DNA of 64,000 nucleotides from Enterobacterales bacterium (GCA_015654925.1 JAATFX010000093.1:1-64000), one strand, 5' to 3'. Counted from the stretch's first letter, positions 37,714 through 47,102 are shown. A program made the numbers and translations. Notes: generated by a model from the letters alone, not told the origin.

Positions 37714-38220
37714 ATGAGTACCGCTAAACTGGTTAAAACGAAATCTTCCGAACTTATTTATACTCGCAACAATCTGGAAGAAGAGGTAAAGACTTCCAGT
37801 ATCGCGCTGCTTAATCGCATGGTGGTCGAATTTGTCGATCTGGCGCTGATTACCAAACAGGCCCACTGGAACATGCGCGGCGCGAACTTTATCGCCGTAC
37901 ATGAAATGCTGGACGGCTTTCGCGCCATCATCCTGGATCATCAGGACACCATCGCGGAACGCGTGGTCCAATTAGGCGGCGTAGCATTGGGCACCGTCCA
38001 GGTGACCAACGATAAAACCCCGCTGACCAGCTACCCGACCAATATCCATAGCGTGCAGGATCACCTGAAGGCGCTGGCCGATCGTTATGGCGTGGTGGCG
38101 AATGACACCCGTAAAGCCATCAGCGAAGCTGAAGACGACGAGGATACCGCTGATATCTTCACCGCCGCCTCGCGCGACCTGGATAAATTCCTGTGGTTTA
38201 TCGAGTCCAATATCGAATAA
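37714..38220 (+). CDS. dps: DNA-protecting ferritin-like protein Dps
   Basis: This 168-residue protein assembles as a dodecamer that binds DNA and oxidises iron with hydrogen peroxide in starved cells. Ferroxidase residues are His51 and His63 ([19 protein letters not shown]), Asp67, Asp78 and Glu82. The lysine-containing N-terminus ([10 protein letters not shown]) used in DNA binding is present. Two ATGs in tandem occur; the second (37714) matches E. coli. The C-terminus [14 protein letters not shown] is identical to E. coli. It is monocistronic. The E. coli neighbour glnHPQ is missing. Confidence 0.97.
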   Translation: MSTAKLVKTKSSELIYTRNNLEEEVKTSSIALLNRMVVEFVDLALITKQAHWNMRGANFIAVHEMLDGFRAIILDHQDTIAERVVQLGGVALGTVQVTNDKTPLTSYPTNIHSVQDHLKALADRYGVVANDTRKAISEAEDDEDTADIFTAASRDLDKFLWFIESNIE

Positions 38221-38307
38221 TGCCGCTGGATAACCAGGACCGGGTTATCCATGGTCGCCGGTACTGGTGACCGAATGCTAGCGAAAAGCATATTGAAATT
38301 GAATTGG

Positions 38308-38340
38308 AAAGGCTGACAGCCAAAGCTGCCGGCCTTTTTT
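38308..38340 (+). terminator. Intrinsic terminator of dps
   Basis: AAAGGC pairs with GCCTTT around an inner stem CAGC-CAAA-GCTG, followed by a T-tract (TTTTTT at 38335-38340). It lies about 90 bp after the dps stop. A second perfect stem without T-run (GGATAACC / GGTTATCC, 38228-38250) lies between. Confidence 0.75.
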
Positions 38341-38374
38341 AATCCTTTGCGTTGCGATCAACTGGGGGTTATCC

Positions 38375-38641
38375 ATGGCAAGCGGATGGGCGCCGGATGG
38401 CGCGGTACAAGACCAAATAGATTCCACCATCAATGATGCGGTGCGGCGTGCGCGCCACGAACTGTCGCAAGGCGAAAGCGCCGAATATTGTCGTGAATGC
38501 GGCGAGCCGATTGCCGAGGCTCGGCGCATAGCGCTGCCCGGGGTGCAATTGTGCATTCAATGCCAAAGCGAGCAGGATAAAAAACGCCAGGCCCATGCCG
38601 GTTACAACCGCCGCGGCAGTAAAGACAGCCAACTGCGCTAG
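38375..38641 (+). CDS. ybiI: DksA/TraR-type zinc-finger protein YbiI
   Basis: This 88-residue protein has a C4 zinc finger (CRECGEPIAEARRIALPGVQLCIQC) and is the length of E. coli YbiI. The C-terminus GYNRRGSKDSQLR is identical to E. coli. DksA-like small proteins may act on RNA polymerase, but YbiI's role is not established. The ATG follows GGGGTTATCC with only a weak ribosome site. A flavin-reductase gene follows after 24 bp. Confidence 0.93.
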   Translation: MASGWAPDGAVQDQIDSTINDAVRRARHELSQGESAEYCRECGEPIAEARRIALPGVQLCIQCQSEQDKKRQAHAGYNRRGSKDSQLR

Positions 38642-38665
38642 CCGCCCGACCGTTTGGAGAAAACC

Positions 38666-39307
38666 ATGACTTCACCGGCTACCCATTATTACGAACCGCG
38701 CCTTGGGCATGGACTGCCCCACGATCCGTTAAACGCGATTATCGGGCCGCGGCCTATCGGCTGGATTGCCTCGGTTAACGCCGCGGGGCAGCGCAACCTG
38801 GCTCCTTATAGCTTTTTTAACTGCTTTAATTATCATCCGCCGATTATTGGTTTTTGCAGCGTCGGCTGGAAAGACAGCGCGGCCAATATCAGCGCTACCG
38901 GGGAGTTTGTCTGGAACCTGGCGACCCGCCCGCTGGCCGAAGCCATGAATAACTGCTCCGCCTCGCTGCCCGCCGGGCAGGATGAGTTCAGCTTTGCCGG
39001 CCTGACCCCCGTTAAAGGCACGCGCGTGGCGGCTCATCGGGTAGCGGAAAGCCCGGTTAATTTTGAATGCAAATTAACCCAATGCATCCAATTGCAGGCC
39101 GCGGACGGCGCGCGCATTGATAGTTGGCTGGTGCTGGGAGAAGTGGTGGCCGTGCATATCGCTACATCTTTGATCGACGAGCACGGCGTTTATCAAACCG
39201 CCGCCGCTCAGCCCATTCTGCGCGCCGGGGGTCCCAGCGCGTATTACGGCATTTCCGATGAACAGCGTTTTGATTTGATCCGTCCTGACGATCGCAGCGG
39301 AAAGTAA
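38666..39307 (+). CDS. Flavin reductase-like domain protein
   Basis: This 213-residue cytoplasmic protein has the split-barrel flavin reductase-like fold: DPLNAIIGPRPIGWIASVNAAGQRNLAPYSFFNCFNYHPPIIGFCSVGWKDSAANI is the characteristic FMN-binding region. Family members bind FMN and act as flavin reductases or oxidoreductases; no substrate can be inferred. The ATG at 38666 is 6 nt after GGAG; a TTG further upstream is in frame but not needed. It follows ybiI closely and may share its transcript. It is not in E. coli at this position. Confidence 0.85.
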   Translation: MTSPATHYYEPRLGHGLPHDPLNAIIGPRPIGWIASVNAAGQRNLAPYSFFNCFNYHPPIIGFCSVGWKDSAANISATGEFVWNLATRPLAEAMNNCSASLPAGQDEFSFAGLTPVKGTRVAAHRVAESPVNFECKLTQCIQLQAADGARIDSWLVLGEVVAVHIATSLIDEHGVYQTAAAQPILRAGGPSAYYGISDEQRFDLIRPDDRSGK

Positions 39308-39430
39308 CGGGGCGGACCCATTTAATCGCGCAAAAAATATGACATTTTTGGTCAATAATCACTGCTGTAATTTGTTCATAACAAGCGTATTATAAGCATC
39401 CGATATGATACTGTTTACAGCGTGATTATT

Positions 39431-39652
39431 ATGAAACACATCTATTTGACTACCCTAATGCTCCTGCTCAGCACCGCCGCTAACGCAGCGCCGGCATATC
39501 GGTTGCCGGACATGCCCCATGACCCGCGCATCGATAGCGCTTGCTTGAGCAAAAACACCGCCGCTACCGCCGGCAAATGTCCGCGCCAGGTCTTTTCCCC
39601 AGGCAAAAACCAGGCGGTAGAAGGCTACAGCCCGGTATACCATAAAGACTAA
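39431..39652 (+). CDS. Small secreted protein, unknown
   Basis: This 73-residue product has a clear Sec signal peptide (MKHIYLTTLMLLLSTAANA) and a mature part of about 54 residues. It has two cysteines (CLSKNTAATAGKC) that could form a disulfide, and ends in EGYSPVYHKD. I do not recognise a family. It is preceded by an AT-rich region with a possible -10 (TATGATAC, around 39402-39409). The ribosome site is weak. It converges on the oligopeptidase gene. Confidence 0.6.
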   Translation: MKHIYLTTLMLLLSTAANAAPAYRLPDMPHDPRIDSACLSKNTAATAGKCPRQVFSPGKNQAVEGYSPVYHKD

Positions 39653-39655
39653 ACC

Positions 39656-39676
39656 GCGTTAGATCGGCGCTAACGC
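39656..39676. terminator. Hairpin between the small secreted protein gene and the oligopeptidase gene
   Basis: A perfect 7-bp stem (GCGTTAG / CTAACGC) with a 7-nt loop lies between convergent stops. There is no clear T-tract on either strand. Confidence 0.4.
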
Positions 39677-39692
39677 AGCGCTGCCCCTGAGT

Positions 39693-41549
39693 TTACTGAT
39701 AATCCTGGCGAATAAACGCGGCGAACTGCCGGCACATCGACTCATCCCCCTGCTTGTTGGATGCCAAAACCCGGTCGCCGTCAATAATAGTGATGCGCGC
39801 GTTAAGATCAAAATCCGCCGCCGGCTGCGGCCGCGACATTCCCTGCGCTATGCTGTGTTGCGCCTGTTGCCAGGCCTGATCCACGGTTTGATTGCAGGCC
39901 GCGGCCAGATAAGCCGGGTTAAAGCCTTCACCGGTCAGGCTACGGAGCGTGTCGTCGTGGGTAACGCTGTTGCCGGGCAACCAGTAATGGGCGGCTAAAT
40001 CCGGTCCGATGGCGGGGTTATCGGTAAGGTAGCCGTCGCGATCCAGGAAGAAGTGCCGGGTTTGTTCCACCGCCATCAATGCCAACAGATAACCCTGATA
40101 AGAACAGGCCGATTCCTGCGACAATAAATGGGGAATGGCGATCGTCGGCCGGGGGCTGCCTTCGACGCCAAGGATGCGCAGTTCGGTTTCCCTCGCCAGC
40201 GCCGTGATAGCCTCCGGCGTCAGTTGCCCATCTTCCCATTGATAAAGCGCCCATTCAAAATAGGGAACCAGCAAAATATGCCGCTCGTTAAAGGCGCGCA
40301 TGGGCTGGCGCGCGGCGATGGATGCCTGGATAAGCGCATCGGGGGGCGGCTCGCCGTTGCCGTTTAACGCATAACGTTTTAACCAGTCGGCGTCATCCAG
40401 CAGGCTATCGCAAAACATCGACTGCGTTTCGGCATAGGCCATGGAGGTGGGCGGAAACTCCTGCGAAAAACAGGGGGCATTCTGGCGGATATTGGCAAAA
40501 TGCGCCGCATGTCCCCCTTCATGAAACAGCGTATTGATACCGCTGATGCCGCTGCCCACCTGATCGGGTTTAGCCAGGCTGGTGAAATTAATGCGCGCCG
40601 GTATCCATTCCCCCTGTTGCCAGAAGGGGGGCACCGGCCCGTGCATAAATCCATTCTCATATTTATCTTTGCGTACAAGCAGATCGAGCTGCATCCGCGC
40701 GCCGTTAAACCCGATATGCAGCCGTTTGAAACTGTTGATCCAGCGTTCCAATGAGTCGGCAAACGGCAGATACGGGTCCATCTGCCGGGTCACGTCGCCG
40801 GCGGTGGCGTAGCGGATATTCCACGCTTTCAGGGCATCCCGCCCCTTATCCGCCGCCAGTTGATCCAGGCTGCGCAAATTGCTTTCACGCGTCTGCTCTT
40901 CAAAGCGATCCAAAATGACGAATAGCTGTTCCGGCGTCATTTGCTCGGTTTTATTCACTTTGTAATCAAAATAGTTACGATAGCCCATTTGGCGGGCAAA
41001 ACGATTACGCAGCCGGACCAGCGTCGGCAGTCCATGCCGCAGCAGCCATTGTTCCAGCTCGCGCAGCGCCAGCTGCGAACTTTGGCGCCAGGACTCATTG
41101 GCGTTATTGGCCTGGTTGGTCAGCAACTCGCCCAGCGTGGCCGGTACCCGCTCGCCCCGATCGTTAACATGAGCCAGCGTAAGGGTTTTGCGCCGCGCGT
41201 ACAGGTCGTTTTCCGCCTCGATAATTTCATCCATCAGGGCCTGGGCCTTGGGATCTTCAATTACGTTGCAGTCAAAAAAACGCGCCCAGCCCCGCAGGCC
41301 ATGCAGGGTGTCGTCGCGCTGGCGGCTTGGCTGCGCGCTTGCAAGGGCGGCGATATGGCCGCGGATCTGCGCCGGACGCGCGGGGTCGGCGATAAACCGC
41401 TTGTAGGACTGTTCCGCGCTGGCGAAACGCTCGGACACGCCGGCGCCGCCAATGGCCATATAGTTTTGCCAGAACAAATCTTCTTTGGTTTGATGCACCG
41501 CCAGATAGTCGCGGTTCAAGGCGTTAAAATACTCTACTGCTGTTTGCAT
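39693..41549 (-). CDS. M3-family metallopeptidase (oligoendopeptidase)
   Basis: This 618-residue cytoplasmic zinc peptidase of the M3 (thimet/PepF-like) family has the zinc motif HEGGH (343-347) in GINTLFHEGGHAAHF and the third ligand Glu374 in SMAYAETQSMFC. There is no signal peptide. It has the long helical N-domain typical of oligopeptidases. The size is near the family norm (600-680). It should degrade short peptides. It is absent from this locus in E. coli, where ybiC and ybiJ lie between ybiB and ybiI. It has the same strand as ybiB, 116 bp downstream. Confidence 0.88.
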   Translation of the reverse strand: MQTAVEYFNALNRDYLAVHQTKEDLFWQNYMAIGGAGVSERFASAEQSYKRFIADPARPAQIRGHIAALASAQPSRQRDDTLHGLRGWARFFDCNVIEDPKAQALMDEIIEAENDLYARRKTLTLAHVNDRGERVPATLGELLTNQANNANESWRQSSQLALRELEQWLLRHGLPTLVRLRNRFARQMGYRNYFDYKVNKTEQMTPEQLFVILDRFEEQTRESNLRSLDQLAADKGRDALKAWNIRYATAGDVTRQMDPYLPFADSLERWINSFKRLHIGFNGARMQLDLLVRKDKYENGFMHGPVPPFWQQGEWIPARINFTSLAKPDQVGSGISGINTLFHEGGHAAHFANIRQNAPCFSQEFPPTSMAYAETQSMFCDSLLDDADWLKRYALNGNGEPPPDALIQASIAARQPMRAFNERHILLVPYFEWALYQWEDGQLTPEAITALARETELRILGVEGSPRPTIAIPHLLSQESACSYQGYLLALMAVEQTRHFFLDRDGYLTDNPAIGPDLAAHYWLPGNSVTHDDTLRSLTGEGFNPAYLAAACNQTVDQAWQQAQHSIAQGMSRPQPAADFDLNARITIIDGDRVLASNKQGDESMCRQFAAFIRQDYQ

Positions 41550-41665
41550 AAGGGATCGTCTCCATCGAAATCATCTGCCCCGCGGCGGCGGGATGTGCGG
41601 CAAAGCGTGCTGCGAAATGTGCGGCGAAATGCATTTGGCGCGTCAAAGTCCGGGAGCCATGGCGA

Positions 41666-42646
41666 TCAGGCTCGGGCCATGACCGCATCGATATGCGTTA
41701 ATGCCTGATCAAAGGACGGCGCCTGTCCCGCGGCGGCGATAATGCAGGCCAATTGCAATCTGATAGCCTCCGGCAAAGGAAAATCGCCGCGCAGGCAGGC
41801 TTCGGTCCAGCGGGCGGTAGTCACCGCATCGCGCCCGGCGGGTAAACTCTCCAGAGGCGGTAGCGGATATTGCAGCGGGTCGAGCACCAGCCGCTGTTCC
41901 CCCTGGTGCATGGTATAAATTTTAGTCATGCGCTGCGGATTGGCATAGGTCTCGCCCTCGGTGCCATTCATCAGCAAGCCGCTGCTATTGATGGCATTAA
42001 AAAACGTGGCGACGCGATTAATATATTCCGGATGGGATACGCTGGATAAACGCCAATGCACATGATGATGGAACGGCGTGGCCAGTTTGGCCAGCGTATG
42101 GGCGCTGTTGCGCACCCCCATGCGCCAGCGCAGCTTTAATTGCTTATCCAGCGCCGGGCACAAAGCGGACACCGGAATAAATACCGGTTCCTGGCCCAGC
42201 ACCAGCGCGCTTTGCGCCTCAAGGGGGAAGATACGCGGCGCGATGCCGAGTTCGTGAAGTATTTCCGCGCTGGTGACCCGTCCAGGATCTTCGGTCACCC
42301 CGTGCACTACGACCGGGAATCCCAGGCGCGTCAGCATCAGCGCCAGCAGCGGCGTAAGATTGGCCTGCTTGCGCGCGCCGTTATAGCTGGGGATCACGAT
42401 AGGCGGCGGCATATTAACCGGCGCCTGCAGCGCCATGACCTGTTCCTGCATGGCTTCATAAAAGCCAAGCATTTCCCCCTGCGCCTCTCCTTTGATCCGA
42501 AAGGCGATCAGTAACCCGCCCAGCTCCAGCTCAGGCACCTCTCCCGCCAGGATAGCGCGGTAGAGTTGGCTGGATGTCTGCCGATCCAGATCGCGGGCAT
42601 GATTTTTGCCGCGCCCGACTTCTTTGATAATTTTGCTGTAATCCAT
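41666..42646 (-). CDS. ybiB: YbiB (TrpD2-like DNA-binding protein)
   Basis: This 326-residue protein has the fold of anthranilate phosphoribosyltransferase but, in E. coli, binds nucleic acid and is LexA-linked rather than acting in tryptophan synthesis. The N-terminus MDYSKIIKEVGRGKNHARDLDRQTSSQLY and PIVIPSYNGARKQANLTPLLALML are near-identical to E. coli YbiB, as is WRMGVRNSAHTLAKLATPF. The ATG at 42646 is chosen over an upstream open frame without similarity. In E. coli it directly follows dinG; here a 291-codon gene in opposite orientation is inserted between. Confidence 0.92.
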   Translation of the reverse strand: MDYSKIIKEVGRGKNHARDLDRQTSSQLYRAILAGEVPELELGGLLIAFRIKGEAQGEMLGFYEAMQEQVMALQAPVNMPPPIVIPSYNGARKQANLTPLLALMLTRLGFPVVVHGVTEDPGRVTSAEILHELGIAPRIFPLEAQSALVLGQEPVFIPVSALCPALDKQLKLRWRMGVRNSAHTLAKLATPFHHHVHWRLSSVSHPEYINRVATFFNAINSSGLLMNGTEGETYANPQRMTKIYTMHQGEQRLVLDPLQYPLPPLESLPAGRDAVTTARWTEACLRGDFPLPEAIRLQLACIIAAAGQAPSFDQALTHIDAVMARA

Positions 42647-43023
42647 AACCGATCGTGTTCCGCCATCAATGAATGTGTCTGGACGTCGTCCTGATTTTAC
42701 TACCACCATACCTTTCATTAATACGCTAATAAAGTCTTGTACCATAACCTTTATGTCCCGAGGCGACGGCCGGCCCGGCTGGGCGCGACCGTCGTCCATC
42801 GCGCCCGGACGCAGCGCCGTCCCTTAGCGGGCCGGCGTTTAACCGCAGGGATAAGTTCGATGGTTATTACGTGTGTTTATATTATTCGCTGATTCACCCG
42901 GACTTGTAAATAACGCTTATTGCCGGCTGAACATCTCGTGATACCGGTTGATATATGCTATAAAAAAATGGCTTTTAAAAAAGCAACGCCAAGTATTGCA
43001 CTCTATTTCAATAAGGAAATGCC
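42647..43023. other. Divergent region between ybiB and the orphan gene
   Basis: These 377 bp have no supported gene. They should contain promoters for both divergent neighbours. A TATGCTATAAAAAAATGG tract at 42953-42970 is a possible -10 for the orphan gene. No clear LexA box (CTGT-N8-ACAG) was found. Confidence 0.35.
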
Positions 43024-43899
43024 ATGCACTCATCCGGGATCAATTATTTCCTATTCACCAAGATAACCAATTGGACGTCTGGCCAGGTGATATCCAGGGC
43101 CGCAATATTAACCTCATTGGTTAAGAAGCTGATCAATATTAGAAGCTGTTCAATCAAAGCCTTCAGAAATACCGGCGTCCGTCCCGATGAGGACAACGCG
43201 ATTGAAACAGGCGAGCCGGGCGGCACCGGGGATGCCTTGGCTAACCAGGCCTGCGGCGCCCCTGCGCATGGCAGCGTCATCATGAATTTTATCCGGGCTT
43301 TCACCGGTTTTAATTGTAAATCATACGATCTCGGCGCCAGGCAAACGGCGGCGGAGAAACCGGATACCGGCAGCGCACGGACCGTCTACACGCCGCTGGA
43401 GTTATTAACCGATCGTCCCATCACCAGAGCGGGATTTATTACCCAAGCGGCTAAACAGATAATCGAGAAATTAAATTCCGGCCCGACAAAACAGTTGGAA
43501 GATAAAATAGCGTGGCAATCACAAGAGTTCGAAGTTTATATTCCGGCGCAAATTAACCGGCTTATCGACCACGCCGGCGCCGCGTTGGATAATAATGGCA
43601 AGGCGTTGTTATTTCCCGCGTCGCCCCGGAGAGAAATTATCATCCAGACCCTTGACGATATGGGCGTATTGGCCCGCTATGCGCATGTCAAGAATCTGGC
43701 CGGCGGCGCCCAGACGTCCATTAGCCATATGACCAGGAATTTTTTGGCGGACCAGGGCATCCACGATGCGCAGTTGATATCGCACATAAGCCACCAGGTT
43801 TATGAAACCCTGTTCGCCGCTCCCGGCCAGGTTGCGCAGGCGATACGGACCGCGGAGCGGATCATCGAGCAGCGCTTGTCCAACGAAAGCGCGGCCTGA
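43024..43899 (+). CDS. Orphan protein of unknown function inserted between dinG and ybiB
   Basis: This 291-residue predicted soluble protein starts at an ATG 6 nt after AAGGA. I recognise no family or catalytic motif. Residues 1-120 are Ser/Thr/Gly-rich and poorly structured by eye, with a low-GC start. Residues 120-291 look like an alpha-rich domain: TPLELLTDRPITRAGFITQAAKQIIEKL, IPAQINRLIDHAGAALDN and PGQVAQAIRTAERIIEQRL. A disordered N-terminus plus helical C-domain would fit a type III effector, but that is only suggestive. It is monocistronic and converges on dinG with a 51-bp gap. Confidence 0.65.
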   Translation: MHSSGINYFLFTKITNWTSGQVISRAAILTSLVKKLINIRSCSIKAFRNTGVRPDEDNAIETGEPGGTGDALANQACGAPAHGSVIMNFIRAFTGFNCKSYDLGARQTAAEKPDTGSARTVYTPLELLTDRPITRAGFITQAAKQIIEKLNSGPTKQLEDKIAWQSQEFEVYIPAQINRLIDHAGAALDNNGKALLFPASPRREIIIQTLDDMGVLARYAHVKNLAGGAQTSISHMTRNFLADQGIHDAQLISHISHQVYETLFAAPGQVAQAIRTAERIIEQRLSNESAA

Positions 43900-43950
43900 T
43901 CATGCGCGCCACGCAGGATGGCGGCCCGCTGGCTGGCGGCGCAAATAGGG

Positions 43951-46092
43951 TTAGTGCGCGGCAGGCGGCACGGCCGCGGGAGACGGCGGATCCTCCGGCA
44001 TGGCCGGCTGCTCGATGGGAAATACCGGCAGCGCCGCCAGCAGGCGGGCGCCGTAGGATTTGGTTAATAACCGCCGATCATAAATTACAATCTCGCCGGT
44101 ACATTCATGGCTGCGGATCAACCGCCCTACCTGCTGGATCAGATTAAACGACGCGCTTGGCAGGCTTTGCACTTCAAACGGATGGCGCTTTTGGCTTTTG
44201 AGCCACTCGCCTTCGGTCAGGATCACCGGGCTGTCGATAGGCGGAAACGCAATTTTATGGATATGTACCTGGGTAAGCAGTTCCCCTTTCAGATCCAATC
44301 CCTCCGCAAAGGATTGCAGCCCCATTAATACGCTGGTTTTGCCCTGGTCGACCCGCCGGCGATGCTCTTCTATCAGGCGGTAGCGCGGTTGATCCCCCTG
44401 CACCAATAGTTGTAGACGCAGGTCGGTAACATGGGTCAGAAATGCCTGCATGGCGCGATGGCTGGCAAACAGGACCAGGATCCCGCGATGGACCCCGGCG
44501 GCCAGTTGGGCGCGAAAGAAACGGGCCATTTCGGCCAGATGCTCCGCTTCCAGCGCCATGACCGGCTCGTTGCGCATCTGCGGGATCACCAGCTTGCCCT
44601 GCCTGCGGTGGTCAAAAGGCGACCCCAGCGTCACAAAACGATCCCCCGCCCGTTCCTGCAAGCCCGACAACTCCTGTAGCCGGGCGAAGCTGTTAAGGGA
44701 GCGTAGGGTCGCCGAGGTTACCACCGCATGGGGGATTTTCGACCATAACAGTTTTTCCAACTGGTCGCTGACGCGGATACCGACGCAGTGCAGGAAAATA
44801 TGCGCGCCGGTATCGCTCATTTCCCGGTTCAGCCATTTGGAAATCGGGGCATTGGATGCTTTTTCCTGCGCCGCCAGTTTCCATAACCGGCTGGTGGATT
44901 CCCAATAGCCCAAGGTACGGCTGGTTTGCAACAGCGCCTGGTGCAGCCGGACGATATCCTGTTTGCCGGTTTTTTCGCTCAGATCGTTAAGCAGGAATTC
45001 CGTCAGCATGCGCAGCGCGTCGGTGAGCTTATATAACCGCGCGGCCATTTCGCCCATGGCGGCGGGCAATTGACCCATCTCAAAACGAAACTCCGCCACC
45101 ACGCGATCCTTGGGCAAAAACGACACCGCCTGCTGCTCGAACAATTGCACCAATTTCAGAATTTCGGCACAGTGGTTTTTTAGCCGTTCCCCGCCGCTGA
45201 GCAATGGCGGCTTGGCCGGTTTAAACTGCGCCAGGGTTTGTTCGGTCTGGCGCATAAACAGTTCCAACTGATGAGTGATGAATCCGACGGTAATTTCGCC
45301 GGCCATCTCCAGCGCGTCGCGCGCCACGTCGGGCAAATGATGCCCTTCGTCCAGCACCAGCAGCATATGCTTGGGGTTGGGCAGCACCGATTCGCTGTCC
45401 AGCGCAGCCATTACCAGCGCATGGTTGGCGACCACCACGTCGGCGCTTTCGATTTCCTTGCGGGCAATAAAAAACGGGCACTCCCGGAAATAATGGCAAT
45501 TGCGCCCCAGGCAGTTGGCCTTATCCGTGCTGAGTTTGCCCCATAATCCGTCGCTGACCGATTTGGGGTAATGGTCGCGCAGGCCATCCCAGGAAAAACG
45601 CTGCAGATCCTGCTGCAACTTGCCGCACAGCGTTTTTTCCTTGCCGTCGGCGGGCGCCGGCTCGTCATCGAGAAACAGTTTCAGGTCGCCCTGGAATACC
45701 GCATCGGCGGACATGGCCGCCAGATTGCGCGGGCAGACATAACGCCGGCGGCCAAACGCGGCGGTAAATGTTAAATCCGGGATCAGTTTTTTCAGCAGCG
45801 GCAAGTCTTTGCTGAAAATTTGATCTTGCAGGGCCACGTTGGCGGTACTGACCACCAGCGGTTTTTCTTCGGCGCGGCTGATGGCGATGCCGGGAATCAG
45901 GTAAGCGAGGGTTTTGCCCACCCCGGTAGGCGCCTCGATGACCAGGTGGCGTTCAATGTCGCCGGACAGCGCCTTGGCCACTTCGGCAATCATCTGGCGC
46001 TGCGGCATGCGGGATATAAAATCCGGGATATGTTTTTGCAGCGCTTTATACCAATCGTGGATTTGCGCCTTGGTGGCAACGGACAGCGACAT
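43951..46092 (-). CDS. dinG: ATP-dependent DNA helicase DinG
   Basis: This 713-residue SF2, XPD-like 5'-3' helicase (E. coli 716) unwinds R-loops, D-loops and forks. Walker A is EAPTGVGKT (53-61) and Walker B DEGHH (248-252). The iron-sulfur cluster ligands are Cys120, Cys194, Cys199 and Cys205, at the same numbers as in E. coli. Helicase motif VI is SFNLIQQVGRLIRSH. In E. coli dinG is LexA-controlled; I did not find a clear LexA box just upstream. Confidence 0.96.
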   Translation of the reverse strand: MSLSVATKAQIHDWYKALQKHIPDFISRMPQRQMIAEVAKALSGDIERHLVIEAPTGVGKTLAYLIPGIAISRAEEKPLVVSTANVALQDQIFSKDLPLLKKLIPDLTFTAAFGRRRYVCPRNLAAMSADAVFQGDLKLFLDDEPAPADGKEKTLCGKLQQDLQRFSWDGLRDHYPKSVSDGLWGKLSTDKANCLGRNCHYFRECPFFIARKEIESADVVVANHALVMAALDSESVLPNPKHMLLVLDEGHHLPDVARDALEMAGEITVGFITHQLELFMRQTEQTLAQFKPAKPPLLSGGERLKNHCAEILKLVQLFEQQAVSFLPKDRVVAEFRFEMGQLPAAMGEMAARLYKLTDALRMLTEFLLNDLSEKTGKQDIVRLHQALLQTSRTLGYWESTSRLWKLAAQEKASNAPISKWLNREMSDTGAHIFLHCVGIRVSDQLEKLLWSKIPHAVVTSATLRSLNSFARLQELSGLQERAGDRFVTLGSPFDHRRQGKLVIPQMRNEPVMALEAEHLAEMARFFRAQLAAGVHRGILVLFASHRAMQAFLTHVTDLRLQLLVQGDQPRYRLIEEHRRRVDQGKTSVLMGLQSFAEGLDLKGELLTQVHIHKIAFPPIDSPVILTEGEWLKSQKRHPFEVQSLPSASFNLIQQVGRLIRSHECTGEIVIYDRRLLTKSYGARLLAALPVFPIEQPAMPEDPPSPAAVPPAAH

Positions 46093-46253
46093 TCAGCAAC
46101 TTTTTTATTAATGCAGGGAGGGTTATTGTCCCACAGACCGGCCGCGACGTCAGCCCGTAGCTGTATATATCTTCAGGCATTGGCGGCCGGAGGCACTTGT
46201 ATCACGGATGATTGCTCTTATAATAAGCTATCTCTGGTTTATCAAGGAATCCT

Positions 46254-46358
46254 ATGAATCTGGTCAAAGCGGGCGTTTTCGGCCTTATTTCCTTATGTGC
46301 GCTGGGTGCCGTGGGCGGGGTCATGTTGGCGGGTTATATCGTTATCGTCCACAGTTGA
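46254..46358 (+). CDS. 34-residue single-span membrane protein
   Basis: This small frame encodes a short polar start (MNLVK) then an uninterrupted Gly/Ala/Val/Leu-rich membrane helix and a His-Ser end (MNLVKAGVFGLISLCALGAV and then about 14 more residues). AAGGA lies about 5 nt before the ATG and a consensus TATAAT sits at 46219-46224. Both features support real expression. I cannot match it to a named small protein. It lies in the divergent region upstream of dinG and converges on the yehW-type gene with an 11-bp gap. Confidence 0.65.
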   Translation: MNLVKAGVFGLISLCALGAVGGVMLAGYIVIVHS

Positions 46359-46369
46359 GGCCGCCGCGC

Positions 46370-47101
46370 TCAGGCGCGATGAAAACAGCGCAGCCAGCGT
46401 TCGAACAGCATATCGCCGATCACTGCCAGCAGCGCCACCAGTATCGCCCCCTGCAAAATATAGGCCGTATTAAAACCGCTTAAACCGATGATAATCGGCG
46501 AACCCAGGGTTTTGGTGCCGACGGTCGAGGCGATGGCGGCGGTGCCGATATTGATAATAACCGAGGTGCGGATGCCGGTAATAATCACCGGGGCCGCCAG
46601 CGGCAGCTCCACCCGGGTCAGTATTTGCCAGCGGCTCATGCCCGCCCCGGTGGCGGTTTCCAGAATGGATTCCGCCACCGTTTCAATGCCGGTAATGGTG
46701 CCCTGGACTATCGGCAGCAGGCCATAGAGCACCAGGGCGATAATCGCCGGCTGTTCGCTGAAACCCATCACCGGCACCGCCACCGCCAGCACCGCCACCG
46801 GCGGGAAGGTCTGTCCCACCGCCACCAGCGTTTCCACCAGCGAACGAAACTCCTTGCCCGCCCGCCGCGTAACGCAGATACCCGCGCCTACGCCGATGGC
46901 CACGGCGATAACGCTGGAAATCAGCACCAGTTGCACATGCGCCCAGGCCAGCGATGCAAAGCTGTCCTGCAGATAGACCGGGCGATCGAGAGTGGGAAAC
47001 AGCATGGAGAACAAACCATCCAGCCGCGTCATGCCGAACATCAGCGCCAATAACAGCAGCAGGCACCATAACAATGGGTCGGTGACTATGCGGCGCAGCA
47101 T
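46370..47101 (-). CDS. yehW: Osmoprotectant-type ABC permease YehW
   Basis: This 243-residue inner-membrane permease belongs to the YehZYXW (OsmF) importer, with six hydrophobic segments. It shows the docking loop [54 protein letters not shown], characteristic of the OpuCB/ProW-like family. The gene follows yehX with 1 bp between stop and start. It is the last gene of the operon osmF-yehY-yehX-yehW. In E. coli this importer is RpoS-dependent and of low affinity for glycine betaine. Confidence 0.92.
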   Translation of the reverse strand: MLRRIVTDPLLWCLLLLLALMFGMTRLDGLFSMLFPTLDRPVYLQDSFASLAWAHVQLVLISSVIAVAIGVGAGICVTRRAGKEFRSLVETLVAVGQTFPPVAVLAVAVPVMGFSEQPAIIALVLYGLLPIVQGTITGIETVAESILETATGAGMSRWQILTRVELPLAAPVIITGIRTSVIINIGTAAIASTVGTKTLGSPIIIGLSGFNTAYILQGAILVALLAVIGDMLFERWLRCFHRA

Positions 47102-47102
47102 T

